This document shows, in pieces, positions 21,462 to 33,802 of a DNA stretch of 64,000 nucleotides. The stretch comes from Leptasterias polaris (Eukaryota > Echinodermata > Asteroidea > Forcipulatida > Asteriidae), in the NCBI GenBank assembly GCA_037783415.1, contig JAZGTN010000097.1, positions 4,712,001-4,776,000 of the forward strand. Direction: 5' to 3'. A model generated the notes under the pieces. It searched no databases, was not told where the DNA came from, and saw nothing but the letters and a program-made list of their open reading frames with translations. Position numbers and translations under genes: made by a program. Position 1 is the first letter of the stretch. Each line of letters opens with the position of its first letter.

Positions 21462-22123
21462 ACGTGTGTGTGTACTGTTATTGAAATACGTACTGTGCAC
21501 ATGTGTCATTCGGAAAGCACTACCACACCACAACCAACCAGCATCTACCCCACGCCTACATGTGTATCATACATGTATTTCACGCCAACCCTAGCCCTCC
21601 GGCCGGCCGTGTACGAGTGAACGATCACCTCTATCTACCATTACCAACCGCGTAGAACACCCACCGACCGCATAAAACCAGGTATGTCTAAATAAGCTAT
21701 TTTTGACTGCAATATTTACAATATTATAATTGGTTGTATCGTAGGACGCCCTGTATTCAGGGCGTCCCTGAAATCGATGCAAATCTTTTACCTCTCTCTG
21801 CGCGCGATGTAAACAGTCCCTAGATTAGATACAATTTTTGTGGTTTGACTTGCCAAGCAAAGAGTCTCCTCTCATTTGACCAAAACTTAGAAACATGTAA
21901 GGCTCCACTGGTTAGTTGCACTTGCAAATGCAAAAAGTTGTGGTATTTTAGGCATTTCTACAAGGTACAAAAATATGTCATACTGTCGGGGCCATAAAAA
22001 AAATTTTCCCCACCGACAAAGTTTCATCAAACACTTTTTCAATTCACAATTCACGATGATCAAATCATGTGACTGAATATTCTGCTGAGCATTCTGAGTG
22101 GGGGAAAAAATACAGAGGCTTAT
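21462..22123. other. Spacer between two elements; no gene recognised
   Basis: Mixed sequence with an imperfect GT-rich start (GTGTGTGTGTAC). No splice-bounded exon stands out. Confidence 0.4.
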
Positions 22124-22314
22124 AGAAGCCACTAGTCTTGGCCCAAGACGTCAGTGATCGATAATGGATAGTGTACTGCGCTCCGTTACAACTCGTTACA
22201 GCGCGCCCTCTTGTGGCTTGAATTACCCAACTTGACTAGCTCTCACTAACATCTTGGGAATCTCGTAGCGCTGGCAGCATTGGGGGCGTCGCCTTTTTAT
22301 GTAAATTAAGACCG

Positions 22315-22497
22315 TTGTCAAGGTTGCTCAATGAATATTCAAATAATCAAATCCGCGAACAAGATGGCAGCTCCCATGCAATAGCATGCATGAGGCAGTC
22401 GTCAGACGACGACCTACCCACGTCCGTAATAGGTTTGCTCAAAAGAAATAACTATATGCAGGGTTTCGCTCGTTCAGCTATTTTCCCCAGTAAATAA
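22315..22497 (+). CDS. Unrecognised 60-codon ORF just inside the left TIR
   Basis: Reads MSRLLNEYSNNQIREQDGSS, then SSDDDLPTSVIGLLKRNN and ends AIFPSK. Charged and without known motifs. Its position next to the TIR, like a first exon of an element gene, is the only contextual support. Confidence 0.2.
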   Translation: MSRLLNEYSNNQIREQDGSSHAIACMRQSSDDDLPTSVIGLLKRNNYMQGFARSAIFPSK

Positions 22498-23969
22498 TGT
22501 GAAATTGCTGCTTCTCTAGAGAATGTCGTCGCTTTTAATTTCTGTTTATAACGGTTTGTTATGGATTTGTTGCGACGAAACGGATCACAGACGACCTGCT
22601 ACTACTAGTACTACCATCCATGCTAAAAAGTACTACTAGTACTTCTAGTGCTATAGTGTGTAGCAAACAGACACCTCGTTGTGAACGCACTGTTTTTGGA
22701 TTCGAATTGGAACAATTCACTGCTGTCAAAGTTTAGGGCTAGTAATTTTTTACAAATTCATAAAACAGTCCATATCAGTGGATGCCTGAAGTACACATAC
22801 TGTACATGACCTGACATATGTATCCATACAAGTTTATATATTTTTAAATACATGAACGTCAGTTTATTTCTCTTGTGAGTTCTCTGTCACATTATATATT
22901 TATAATTATAGTCATTATGTTGTATAAACTTACATCTATAAAAACATCTGATACAGTTCAATTAAAATTATTTCCAAACAATACGGGCAAAAAGATATTT
23001 CCAACATCATAACATTTATAAATGCCTCTTTCTACTGGAATGCACCATTATGAGGCAAAAATGTGATTTTGAATATAAACCATAATTAGTTTAAACTTGT
23101 TTTGTTATGACTCATTTCAGTATGTTTGATAAAAAAATCACATAGGAAAAAATGTTGTTGGCTTAAATAAATTTAAAAAATTCAATAAAAAAAGGCTCGC
23201 AAAAACAAAACGTTTGTTGAAATACTTGTGCTGCACTGAAATGCAGACTTTAGTCAATAATATGTATGTGTCACACTAAAGATGAAGAAGAATGACAAAA
23301 GAATGCTTTTCTTTAAATAGTTGATTTGAATAGCTGCCTACTTGAATTATGACTGACTGACTTGTGGTGAACCCATAACTAAGTTACTGGTCTATGAGCC
23401 AAAGTGAATAATAACACATCAACTTTGAAATGCTTCAATATCTGTAAATACAACACATAATTTAGCATATTCATCAGCATATTCACCGTAAGCTGCAACA
23501 TACACTGTATGCGGATAATGAATTGATTAGACTGATCTGTTAGAAATGGCCCAAACACATTCTTAATTTTATTTTTTATTTTTTTGCTATTGCCAAAGAG
23601 AAATCTTTCACAGAATTGTGATTCTGAAAATGATTAAGATTGAACAGGCTAAAACAAGAAATACCCCACAACAGCAGTTTAAAATGCACAGTTATCACAG
23701 CAGTTATTGTGGCACAAGTTCTTGTACTTGTGAGCCTGCTAACGTGTGCTACATGTACATGGAATGCTGCATGTATCATAGCTCTTCTACATTGTTGGGT
23801 GTCAAGGAAGTTTTTCATCTGTTCCTAAAGTGCTTCTGTTTCTATAAGATAGTTTATTACAATTGATAGACTCAGTTTCTCATCACGCTGAACTCTCCCA
23901 CTTGGGTGTACATAATCGTCAATTTCACTTGGTGCCAGGTGTTCAAAAATGACAAAGTTGTAGGCCCCT

Positions 23970-24449
23970 TTACATCAACCCCCAGTCTAAAAGCAACAGT
24001 TGCGAAGAGTATGTGCACAGCTCCCTCAGGGTCGAAAAAGCTACGTAGAAACTTATCATAAAATCACTCTCTGTAATAGTATAATGCATATTGAACAATT
24101 TGTGATGTGATGATGGAAGCTTGCAGCAGAAAACAGCACAGTTCTGCACACGTCTTTCTTGACTGACAGTATATAACGATGCGCCCCATCTTTTCCTTTT
24201 TTCTGTAGTCATCATCTGCAACAAGCCATCCAAAGATTTCTTCCGCAACTTTGAGTTTTGCTTGATATTGTCACGGGCCGGTCCCTGTTGAATAAGAACG
24301 GCATTCCTCATGATATTTGCAAGGCATCTCTGATTGCCAATCGTGTGGCAAGACTTTCTGTCACTGTCATGGCAGCAATGATACTTCCCGGTTCTCCAAG
24401 CTTAGCATACAATTTTCTGAAAGCTGATTTCTTTCCTGATGACTGGCCC
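23970..24449 (-). pseudogene. Exon-like, frameshifted coding fragment in the 22.1-25.9 kb element
   Basis: On the minus strand, an acceptor TTTTTGCAG at 24450 opens a frame reading GKKSAFRKLYAKLGEPGSII, then MTVTESLATRLAIRDALQIS and a TGA (24308-24310). The overlapping ATGA switches to the next frame, which reads LRKKSLDGLLQMMTTEKRKR before it degrades. The composition looks like real protein. I cannot name the family. It could be a transposase remnant or a captured host exon. Confidence 0.35.
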
Positions 24450-26186
24450 CTGCAAAAATAAAAATAAAATAAATACAATAAGCTCAGATCTTGGTGTGTA
24501 TTATTAGAGAAGAATAAATGGAAACTAATAATATTATGCAATAATGTATATTGGATGGATCACTTCAAGCGCTTTTGTGGTCTCTATTTGAAGCTTGAAC
24601 ACTGTAGTACTGTACACATTATTTATTTATGTTTATTTGTTTATTTATTATTGATCTATTTATTAAATTTTTTCGGTTGGGGGTTGTGTTAAAATGATGT
24701 TTTACCGATTGCTAGTTGAAATGATCGCAATACGCAACCCTTGAACATGGAGGATAATACGATCATCATTGCAAATAACTGATTACAAACGAGTGCTTCA
24801 ACAATACACAGAAAGTAGATATCAGACACAAATCAACAATTTGAGCCAGTGTCAAATCAATGGATAATGCAGACTTGCTTTGTCAGGATTGCCTTAGGAA
24901 AATGATTTATTATTATTATTTATTCGACCTCAAAAAGAAAAACCTCAGAGCTATCAGATAGCTGACAAAATGTACTCATCTATTCTAACCGCATAAGTTA
25001 ACTAAACTAGCCCCTCTCTGCCGGGACTCTGGGAGAGTACGACTATGACTGACAACTATGTGGCTAATATTAAGACTAAAAATCAATTCAGTTTTATCCA
25101 CAATTGAACAATTTCAATAAGTAAAACAAAATGGGATTTCTCTCATAACTCACCACTTTGTGACCAATGACTCTCTCCTGTGATGAATAAACCGCAGACA
25201 AGCCTGTACACCGAGTACAACTGCAGAAATTCACGTCATTTTATGCTGATAAGGGCTTCGGGACTGGTAAAAAAAAACAATATTTGCCTCTGGCACTCAT
25301 GGCAGCCTTCTCCTTAATAATGTTCATCTGTGAATCCACAAACTGCGACGACTGAATCTGTCTTGTTTGGCATTGTGTATAAAGCATAGAGAAAGTTTTT
25401 CTAAATCACATCGACATACAGAGGTAAATGACTGGAAAATTAAGCTTATACCGAAGCCGGTTTGTAAGCAGACGAACGGGTAGTTGCCATCTAGAACATC
25501 ATCAATAGCTCATGACTGCTTTGGTTTAATTAGTTTGACTTTTAGTTTTTCACGAGCGTGTTTCTTTTCTAAATTCTAGTGAGAATCGCTCACAGCTAGC
25601 TGGCGGCCATGTCGACATTACTGCATGCACTATGCAGCTGAAGCATGACCCTGGGGGTCACATAAGTAATTATGCAAATTTATTACTACGATCGCGCGCT
25701 GATTGGTTCCCTAGGAAAGGCTAGGGAGAAAACAATGAAAAAGTTAAGCCAGCGCTACGAGATTCCCAAGACGTTAGTGAGAGCTAGTCAAGTTGGGTAA
25801 TTCAAGCCACAAGAGGGCGCGCTGTAACGAGTTGTAATGGAGCGCAGTACACTATCCATTATCGATCACTGACGTCTTGGGCCAAGACTAAGAAGCCACG
25901 TGCCTTATAGCATTTTCTAATAGTCTGGATAATTTTTTTTTGTAACATTCTATCATTTTTGTTATTAATATTAAAATTTAAACATCAGCTTTGTGATTCG
26001 ATTATCACTGTTTATTTATATGCTTTATTATAAATGTTAAGAAACATAAAAAGACACAAAACTAAATAAAAACTAGACTTAAATTTTTGTTGCATAACAA
26101 AAACGAGGTGTTCGGCATGATATTAAAATGTTGGTCGTAATACATCCCAGCTGTCGTATTCGTAATTTTAAAAAAGCCATCACTTG

Positions 26187-26390
26187 TCAAGTAATGGACA
26201 AAATATATGACAAGTACTGTACACGAAGTAAATTGCGACGTTTTTTGTAAACGATGATATTTACATAAATCTTACAATTTTCATCGCCGTGTCTGAGAGA
26301 CATACCCAGCGGGCCTAGAGCGCCTTCGGCAGGCATAGTCACGTCGATCAACGTGCCGTCGGTCTCGATGTTTGATGAGAAGCGAACCAA
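26187..26390 (-). other. Exon-like ORF, minus strand, unrecognised
   Basis: Reads MVRFSSNIETDGTLIDVTMP, then EGALGPLGMSLRHGDENC, with a good donor (GTAAGATTT) on the minus strand right after GATGAAAATT. There is no acceptor or partner exon in the window that I can identify. It may be a first exon or chance. Confidence 0.25.
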
Positions 26391-26429
26391 TTTCGATCTT
26401 TTTCAGATTGAGTTTAAGTCAGTTATTAA

Positions 26430-26765
26430 ATGTCATACATATTACTAAATCAGGTGGACATCTCAGTGAGAACTCGTCTTCTGTTCGTTGTTTACCATCA
26501 AACCATCAGACGGGCAAAAGGGAAATCACTTAAGTTTAACTTCGCACGAGTTAACGATAAACTCATCGTGCCAAACACCATGTTTTGTTCGATGACGTTT
26601 GACATGTCCAGCTGCACACATACACAATACATTACATGGCTGGACTACACACAAGCCTCGTGGACTTACGACACTGTCATCAATGCCGGCCCCTGGACCC
26701 CACCCATTTTTTGTTTACCCTCTAATACAAAATCCTGGTTGGGCCGTTGTGCCCCCCCGGTTTAA
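26430..26765 (+). pseudogene. Unrecognised 111-codon ORF, possibly LINE-derived
   Basis: Contains HQTIRRAKGKSLKFNFARVN, which faintly resembles LINE ORF1 C-terminal segments. The distal part is Pro/Thr-rich and likely non-coding. Low support. Confidence 0.2.
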
Positions 26766-26949
26766 AAAATCCTGGATCCGCCCCTGAAAACAGTGTTCCC
26801 TTTTCCTTCCCACAACAGCGGAACTAATCGCATACCTAGTTCAGGAGTAAATTGGTTGTATCCAGTACTGTACTTTACTATTAATTTATTTAATTAAATT
26901 AGTGTCAACTTGACTATTCCAGTTTCAAACTAGCACCATAATAATACAG

Positions 26950-27960
26950 TCTATTGACCAGTTCTGGGTCATTGACCAGTTCGGGATCACTTCAACTTTG
27001 CAATAACCAAATAATTATATTACTTCTCACATTACCAATTTCTGTTGATACATGTGAAGTATAACATTCATTAAACCAACAAACCCAAAATAAGGTGCCA
27101 AACATCATTGGCAAATAAATTATGGCAATTTTCCTGAAGTTTGTCTGCGATATTGATCATTATTTTGTTTAAAAATGTTGGTTGAAAAATGCTGTTATAA
27201 CTTCTCACCTTTAGAATTTGAACACCAGGGCGAAAAACATTTATGCAAAGTGCTAAGAATGTGTAAAAAATATTTCCTGTAAATACTGAGCAGTCGTCTT
27301 GTTTTTTTGAGAAGATGAAATTACCAAAAACGTCTTTGGGGGGGCATCGTACCCTTGACCAGTTCGGGATCACTCAACATCTCATTGCGTCAAATGGTGC
27401 CGCACTTACTTACTAAGTGAGGTAAAATCATACTGCTGATACATTACTTCAACAAATTCTTGTAGATTGTTTTTTTGTGTGTGAGAAAATGAAACTTGGA
27501 GGGGTCAATAATGCTTTTAGATGCACTTCACTTTTTCATTTGCCTTTGCTGTTGTTTTGTGTTTTTGTCGCTGGGTTTTTGCGCTGCTGACATTTTGCGC
27601 TTGCATGACATTCACTAAAGAAAGGAAGTCCAAGTCCATGCCAACACACTTCTGAAGTTTTGTGTCCTTGAGAGACAGTTTTATGAATGGGTGTACGGGT
27701 TTGCAATGGAGGGCACGCTACTGATTCAGAATAGATTCAACTGATCCTGAACTGGTCAAACAGGTGACGATACTTTTCTCAAAGCCTCTTCAAAAGTTCT
27801 AATCTTTTTTTGTCAGTGAATACTTGCTGAGTTTTATGACATGTTTAGGTAAACTGATCAACTTTTTTGTTTAAGATGTCAAAGAGATTGCAACAAAAAA
27901 CAATGTGAATTCAAAAAGTGATCCAAAACTGGTCAAACGACTGTACTAGGGTAAATCTAG
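26950..27960. repeat. Dispersed GACCAGTTCGGGATCA motif, both orientations
   Basis: Direct copies near 26957, 26971 and 27354. Inverted forms (TGATCCTGAACTGGTC, GATCCAAAACTGGTC) lie near 27738 and 27920. The outward orientation suggests the ends of a decayed element of about 1 kb. No ORF of note. Confidence 0.45.
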
Positions 27961-28066
27961 ATCCAGAAACTCAGATTGGGGTGCTGTACTTTTTTTCTTT
28001 TTCTTGAAATGTTGACATCTGCGGTGGGTCTAGGGTAAATCAACGATCATATAAGAAAATGATGGG

Positions 28067-28165
28067 TACTGGTCAACTCGGTCTCAAGTCAACTCAGTCC
28101 AAAGTCAACTCGGTCTCACTCAAGTCATGTTGGTCCCAAGTCATCTCAGTCCCAAGTCATCCCTA
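28067..28165. repeat. ~16-bp tandem repeat, six to seven diverged units
   Basis: Units of the form AAGTCAACTCGGTCTC change gradually to AAGTCATCTCAGTCCC. Decayed minisatellite. Confidence 0.75.
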
Positions 28166-28729
28166 TCATACCCTATCCTATATACTAAGACTATAAAATA
28201 AAAAATATTGAAAAATAAAATAAAAACCCTACCTACCTATCTACCCTATTTTTTCTGGTAACCAAGACTTTCGTTAGTTCATTTAAATAAGTCCCGAACG
28301 TATTCTTTACTGTTTGGCAAACATAAGTGTACTTTACTGTAATTTTCAGAGCTTTGAACTTCCGCTACATTAACCCTTTAAACTCGACCCCTTTTTTGGA
28401 AATTTTGCATGTGCTCAGGTTTTTTATTAAAATGACTGGTTTACTTCTCAGAAACCCTCAGAAACCTGTTAACATTATACATATTTATAAAGCTTACATA
28501 TAGGGCTACACCTTTAGCAAGTTGTTGACCCCCCAGCAGGTTTTGAAAAAAAAATATGGCCATTTAAAAATTCATATTTTTATTTTGAAAACTCATATTT
28601 TTTCATATTTATGTAAATTTTGTAATTTCCAAATGTCTGAAATTGTTTTGGTGCCATTTTTTGAAATCTCCATCATCTGATCTCCCTATACAGATAAAGG
28701 AATATATTTTTTTCAAATCATTTTATGTG

Positions 28730-28944
28730 TTACAAATCATTTGCTAAAACAAAATTTACCAGCCGGCAGGAGTCTATGGTTGGATCAATGCCTTCGTTCA
28801 ACATTTCTTCTTCGCCACTATCAAGATCGCTGTTCTCGTCGCTCTCATCAACAAAACCCAACAAATCAAAAAGTTCTTCCTCTATAAATTGTCTTCTGGA
28901 AGGTTGGATAACATTTGACTGCTTTTCAGGCTTCTTTTTAGTCA
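28730..28944 (-). CDS. Small acidic ORF of the TTAA element
   Basis: On the minus strand, from an internal Met, it reads MTKKKPEKQSNVIQPSRRQF, then LFDLLGFVDESDENSDLDSG. The frame also extends upstream to 29056. The pattern, a basic start followed by an Asp/Glu/Ser-rich segment, resembles transposase N-termini or accessory proteins of TTAA elements. It could be a second element protein or a piggyBac N-terminal relic. No catalytic motif. Confidence 0.35.
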
Positions 28945-29196
28945 TTTTGAAGCTGAAATATAGCGTTTTGTTTGAGATAGAGAGAACGGAATTTGCACAA
29001 AGTCGACATACACAACACGGGTGACGCGCGCATGGCCAGTTTTTTTGGCAAAGCAATAGTCTGGTTTCTTTTCGCTTCGTAACTTTATTTATAAAGGTCG
29101 CACACAGGGTACCATACCATCATTGGAAAGCTTATGTTTTCAGCTTTCTAATGATGCATGACTCGGCCAATAGAGGGGGCAGTTGGTGTTCGATGA

Positions 29197-29675
29197 GGGT
29201 GCACCACACTAAATAAGCCAGAATTAATGCGCCAAGCTACTTATCATAATTTGTAAACCCACAACTTATTTTTAATTATAACGTTTTGGGGGTCATGCAA
29301 TTAATAGATTGTGTAAATATAAAAATCTATCACAACCTGGGGGTTCTGTGCTTCAACTTTTGAGGAGACTTGATAAATTTAGGCGTTAAAGTTGGCCCTA
29401 TTTGACCGGGGAAGTGGAGAAGTGCTTCACGAAAACTGGCAGCAAGTCGGTTTTGGAAAAAAAAAAAAATCGTGTTTTTTTCTTCTGGGGTAGTTAGCAA
29501 AAATTCCAAACGGCTGACCTGCCAAAAATTGAAAAGAATTCTGAAGTTTAGTTGTCCGGAAATATGTCTGATTGGTTTTCAAGAGGCTGAGAGACTTACA
29601 CGATTTTTTGAGTATTTTTGAATAATTATCATTTAGCATTGGTTCCTATGGGAGATCATTTAGAGGGGTGCGCCC
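29197..29675. repeat. 480-bp direct repeat, copy 1
   Basis: Starts GGGTGCACCACACTAAATAA and ends AGAGGGGTGCGCCC. Nearly identical to copy 2 (33323-33802) apart from the length of an A tract. Both copies have the same orientation. The outer flanks of the pair share ATGA (before copy 1 and after copy 2). Confidence 0.9.
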
Positions 29676-30401
29676 TATATATACAACATGGTGGCGCCCT
29701 TGCAGCCATTTTTGTTGGGATTTAAACATGTCTGCCGTTTGTTTACAATTGCAGGCGTGACAGAAATGAGTTGTTTGAGACTTCTTTCGTCAGTTATCGC
29801 CGTTTTTTTTTATTGTTCGTGAAAACATCACTCCTCTGGCTGCAAACAGTAATTATAATAAAATATAGATAGCAATAACATTGTCACTTGTTAACAGAAT
29901 AATTCAACGTTTTCAAAGAGTGGCTTGCTTTTTTTTTAGGCATCCTATTCCTACACACTTAACAGTCAGTATACAGTGTGTAAGACGGGACAAACTACGA
30001 TCGACGGTACGACTATCGTGTATGACTATTTGATGAGACTGTGATGGTAAGTCACTTTCAAGAAAATCATGGGTCAACAGCGGCTGGTTGCTTCCTCAAT
30101 TAGGAAGAAATAAACATGTTGTAAACATCATCATCATTCATACATTACATGGCATGGTTGGTATTAACTATTAATAACTGAACAAGAAGAGTGGGGGAGG
30201 TGTAAACATTGCATTATTATGAATGTCAAGTTTCCGGAAAAGTCAAGTGATTCAATTAGAGTTACACTCTATCGGTTTTTCCATTTTGAGAACATTCTGC
30301 TGTAATTGTGCTCCTTGTGAATCTTTGGCCCCTCATAGTTATACGATGAGTTAGTGTCCTGTGACTTTGGATTTAGTTGGCCAGGTTGATACAAATTTTT
30401 T

Positions 30402-32408
30402 TTAGCATAGTAAGTGATATCGTTCAGCTCGACACTGTGCTCGTCGCTTTTTGTAGATCTTTCCCATAACACGTTTTTTGTGATATTGTTGTTTTTTGTC
30501 CATTGCATCGAGGGCTTTTGCAGCGGGTGATCCAGCAGTAATGGGGCAATGAGTTGCCTCACACTTTTTGATAATAGAGTTTGCATGTTGGTTGTTCACC
30601 AGATGGATGGCGCTGTGATCTCTTGAAGCTCCGTTCCTTGAAAAGGTTAGTGTTCCTTTTGGATTTGTCATGGCGTAGGCATGATTCATGGATTCAGACT
30701 TCTGGGAACTTGTTCTGTACTTGGTTCTCTCTATCGCTTCGTCTCCTATGCGTTTTTCCAAAATTGTTTTTAAGATTTCCTCATCTTTAGATGTTAAAAT
30801 AAATCTGCCGCGGACATAGCGAGAGAGGTATGGGTACTTGTATTTACCGTTGCAAACATGAGAATTTTGTTTGCATTTCTCATGGTCTCCCATGTAGCAG
30901 TTCGGAATTGCATCAATCGCCTTTGCAGCCAGTCTTTTCATGCTTGCTGTGTCATTTCCGCATTTAATGGAAATATGGTGTGCCTCAGCCTGTGCTCTGT
31001 GACTCACGTCATCAGCAAATCGGTCCTGTACTCTGTTTCGGTCTCTTGCACTGTTCCCAGGGAACATGTCACTGCTAAAGTTTGCTCGGCTGACTGCCGC
31101 ACAAAGCGAGCGGTTCAAGTGGGATGGGTCCAGCAGACTTTCCATTTCCTTTCCCGTTCTTCTTCTCATGACAGAATTCATTCCTTTTGCTAGACAGCCG
31201 TCAGCGTCTGTTGTTATTCTATCCACAAGAACTGGTTCCGTGCACTCCAAAAGTTTAGTCGCACATCGAACACCCCCTTCTCTCTCATCTCCCATATTGA
31301 AATTCGCTGGACGAGTAGCTGTGCACTTGTCGCCGTGCTTAGCGGATGTGCATTGTTGACCGAATGATGATGGTGACATTTCACCACTTTTACAAAGCTT
31401 GTTTTCTTGATGGTACATTATAACAAACTTTGAAGTAGTTGCGTTCTCGCACACGGTGTCTCTTGTCTGTGTTGCAGGAACAAATGGGTTTTTTTTCCTA
31501 CAGTTGCGCAGGGGATTATTATACTGCCTGTCCATTTCAACTGCAATTGGACTTTCTCGTTCAAAGCCTTGGAGCTCACGGATGTCTTTCACTAGTTTCC
31601 TCTTGTCTGCCATGTCTCTGATATTTTCATTTTTGATAATTTCACCACATTTGTTCGAAATTTTTTGCAGCCCACTAGTGCATGGTACAGCTGTGTCCAT
31701 TGATGTCAAGAGCCTCCTCGCACCTGCGGTTGCAATGCCAGTGTTCTGCAGGCCAACTTGGAAAGACATGTTTGGGGTTGCAGTGCGTCGTCCCCGCTTC
31801 CTACCCTCGTTAGCTATCTCACTGTAAAGTTTTGTCTTTTGTGTTTTAAAACCACACTTTTTGCAGGACATTACCTCTGAGACGGCTAAACCTCTACGCT
31901 CTTCTGCCTCAGCCAATAGTTTAGGTTGACCATCACACTTAGGATGTGTTTGTTGATGATCAAGTACAGCTTGTGCACCCAGCTCTAGAGCTGAGTTGAT
32001 GTCTACAAAACGATAACCTCCTCCTTGGTGATCAGTTCCTCTCTTGGGCAGTGGCTGGCCACATTTGTTGGCTATTGGGATCACTCCCTTGAGCTGGATC
32101 TTGTCAACTGGAGCCAGTTCTACAACTTTTGGGCGAAGGAGCATCACATTTCTGCGGTTGTCTTGTTCCATCTGTGCTGCAATGTGGCAGAAATCTCCTC
32201 GCTCCGTATTTGGGGCGGCTAAACTCAACTGCTGATGGGTTGGCCTGACATACCGTGGTGTAGGTATACTTTGAGTTTCACTGCCTTTGTCCTGTAGTGA
32301 ATTAAATTTATTTTTCGGCTTGAACCAAGTTTTTTGCATCTTGAAAATGCCGCGTCTAGCTCTACCCATTTTTATGGCAATGGATTTGTTACAAACATTG
32401 AATGGCAT
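30402..32408 (-). CDS. Kolobok/Mutator-like transposase, 668 codons, intact
   Basis: Uninterrupted minus-strand ORF. The likely start is the Met of MGRARRGIFKMQ, 13 codons into the frame. Family-level features are as follows. The zinc-like pair CKKCGF lies near residue 182. NMSFQVGLQNTGIATAGARR lies near 210. A candidate first catalytic Asp is in VDRITTDADGCLAKGM, and a second is in LLDPSHLNRS (a D-x2-H signature known from Kolobok and MULE transposases). Next comes YMGDHEKC with later Cys residues, and a candidate acidic residue is in SSQKSESMNHAY. The end is basic (KKRVMGKIYKKRRAQC). Role: nuclear DDE-type transposase cutting at element ends. Superfamily naming is from memory of motifs. Lack of stops suggests recent activity or selection. 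Confidence 0.7.
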   Translation of the reverse strand: MPFNVCNKSIAIKMGRARRGIFKMQKTWFKPKNKFNSLQDKGSETQSIPTPRYVRPTHQQLSLAAPNTERGDFCHIAAQMEQDNRRNVMLLRPKVVELAPVDKIQLKGVIPIANKCGQPLPKRGTDHQGGGYRFVDINSALELGAQAVLDHQQTHPKCDGQPKLLAEAEERRGLAVSEVMSCKKCGFKTQKTKLYSEIANEGRKRGRRTATPNMSFQVGLQNTGIATAGARRLLTSMDTAVPCTSGLQKISNKCGEIIKNENIRDMADKRKLVKDIRELQGFERESPIAVEMDRQYNNPLRNCRKKNPFVPATQTRDTVCENATTSKFVIMYHQENKLCKSGEMSPSSFGQQCTSAKHGDKCTATRPANFNMGDEREGGVRCATKLLECTEPVLVDRITTDADGCLAKGMNSVMRRRTGKEMESLLDPSHLNRSLCAAVSRANFSSDMFPGNSARDRNRVQDRFADDVSHRAQAEAHHISIKCGNDTASMKRLAAKAIDAIPNCYMGDHEKCKQNSHVCNGKYKYPYLSRYVRGRFILTSKDEEILKTILEKRIGDEAIERTKYRTSSQKSESMNHAYAMTNPKGTLTFSRNGASRDHSAIHLVNNQHANSIIKKCEATHCPITAGSPAAKALDAMDKKQQYHKKRVMGKIYKKRRAQCRAERYHLLC

Positions 32409-33322
32409 CCATCATAAGTGATCTCACATTAATTGTGGTCTAAAGCAAAAATACTTTTAGAGTTCTCCCGATGCACAAGCTAGCGTATCAGGGCCGACAC
32501 TACGCTGAACGCACAAATTTCGGCCGATATGCCAAAATATATTTTTTTTTTTTTATTTTTTTTTTTTTCAATTTCAGATAAATTTCACAAAAATTCATCA
32601 AGATAAAACCATTGCCAATGCTCCATATTGGACAGTAGGACCTGTGAAAAGGCCCCCATCCCAGGGGAATTGTCTAAGATAATAGCCATCTGTTTCTGGA
32701 TAGAGTTATAACTTGTCCCCATCAACCAGAAACAATCATAATGGTTTGGCCTTTTTCAACATGCCCCGCCCACGCCCCGCCCACCCTTTCCCCCTTTTAC
32801 CCCGTTCCAGAGGTAGAATACAATTTGAAAGGGCAGTTAAATGTACAAAAAGTGACCTATGTGTTTTCTAGATTTTATAAAGCTCCCCATTTTAGACTAA
32901 TATGAATGCATGGTTAGAATAATTTAAGGGAAAGCAAAATGTGACCCCCCCCCCCCCCCCCCGGCCAGCCCCCTTCCATGTTTACAGCTTGTTCATGCCA
33001 ATTAACCCCTTCTTAATGATTAATTAAATAACTTGTAAGGTTTTTATGATCCTGTGATAAAAAAGAGACATGTTAATAACTTTTTGAGTGAGGACTTGGA
33101 TATAACTTCTGACTTGTCCTTAGAATGTACACAGTGTGTCGTGCAGGTTTTTCTTCTCGCATAGTGCTTAGAGTACATGTAAATGCTCCAACATGTTTGA
33201 CCTTGTTGTAGACGAACGCAATAACATTTCACTTTTTTTTTTCCAGATATCAAGTCAGTGACTTATTCTCAACAATTTAAGCATAATTTTTTAACCATAA
33301 AGAATAATTAAGTGCCCTTATA
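32409..33322. other. Non-coding interior of the TTAA element
   Basis: Upstream region of the transposase, with T-rich runs near 32550-32570 and a C20 tract at about 32946-32963. It contains GCCCCGCCCACGCCCCGCCC at 32764, an Sp1-like GC-box pair that could serve as the transposase promoter. Confidence 0.4.
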
Positions 33323-33802
33323 GGGTGCACCACACTAAATAAGCCAGAATTAATGCGCCAAGCTACTTATCATAATTTGTAAACCCACAACTTATTTTTA
33401 ATTATAACGTTTTGGGGGTCATGCAATTAATAGATTGTGTAAATATAAAAATCTATCACAACCTGGGGGTTCTGTGCTTCAACTTTTGAGGAGACTTGAT
33501 AAATTTAGGCGTTAAAGTTGGCCCTATTTGACCGGGGAAGTGGAGAAGTGCTTCACGAAAACTGGCAGCAAGTCGGTTTTGGAAAAAAAAAAAAAATCGT
33601 GTTTTTTTCTTCTGGGGTAGTTAGCAAAAATTCCAAACGGCTGACCTGCCAAAAATTGAAAAGAATTCTGAAGTTTAGTTGTCCGGAAATATGTCTGATT
33701 GGTTTTCAAGAGGCTGAGAGACTTACACGATTTTTTGAGTATTTTTGAATAATTATCATTTAGCATTGGTTCCTATGGGAGATCATTTAGAGGGGTGCGC
33801 CC
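33323..33802. repeat. 480-bp direct repeat, copy 2
   Basis: Same sequence and orientation as 29197-29675. It ends 63 bp inside the right TIR of the TTAA element. Confidence 0.9.

Larger units (their letters stand above)
22133..25890. mobile_element. 3.76-kb element, ~150-bp TIRs, 9-bp TSD AGAAGCCAC
   Basis: Flanked by AGAAGCCAC at 22124-22132 and 25891-25899. The inverted ends start TAGTCTTGGCCCAAGACGTC and run on for ~150 bp to CTCGTAGCGCTGGC with few differences. The TIR contains AGCGCGCCCTCTTGTGGCTT. Same terminal motif and TSD length as the 2542 and 50931 elements. The interior carries short exon-like blocks on both strands but no recognised transposase. Confidence 0.85.

Noticed and set aside
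31456..31827. Plus-strand ORFs opposite the transposase (for example 123 codons at 31456)
   Set aside because: Shadows of the long minus-strand transposase frame; composition and lack of motifs argue against coding.
29197..33802. LTR retrotransposon defined by the 480-bp direct repeats
   Set aside because: The repeats do not begin TG and end CA, there is no primer-binding site or polypurine tract, and the interior encodes a DDE-type transposase rather than gag-pol.
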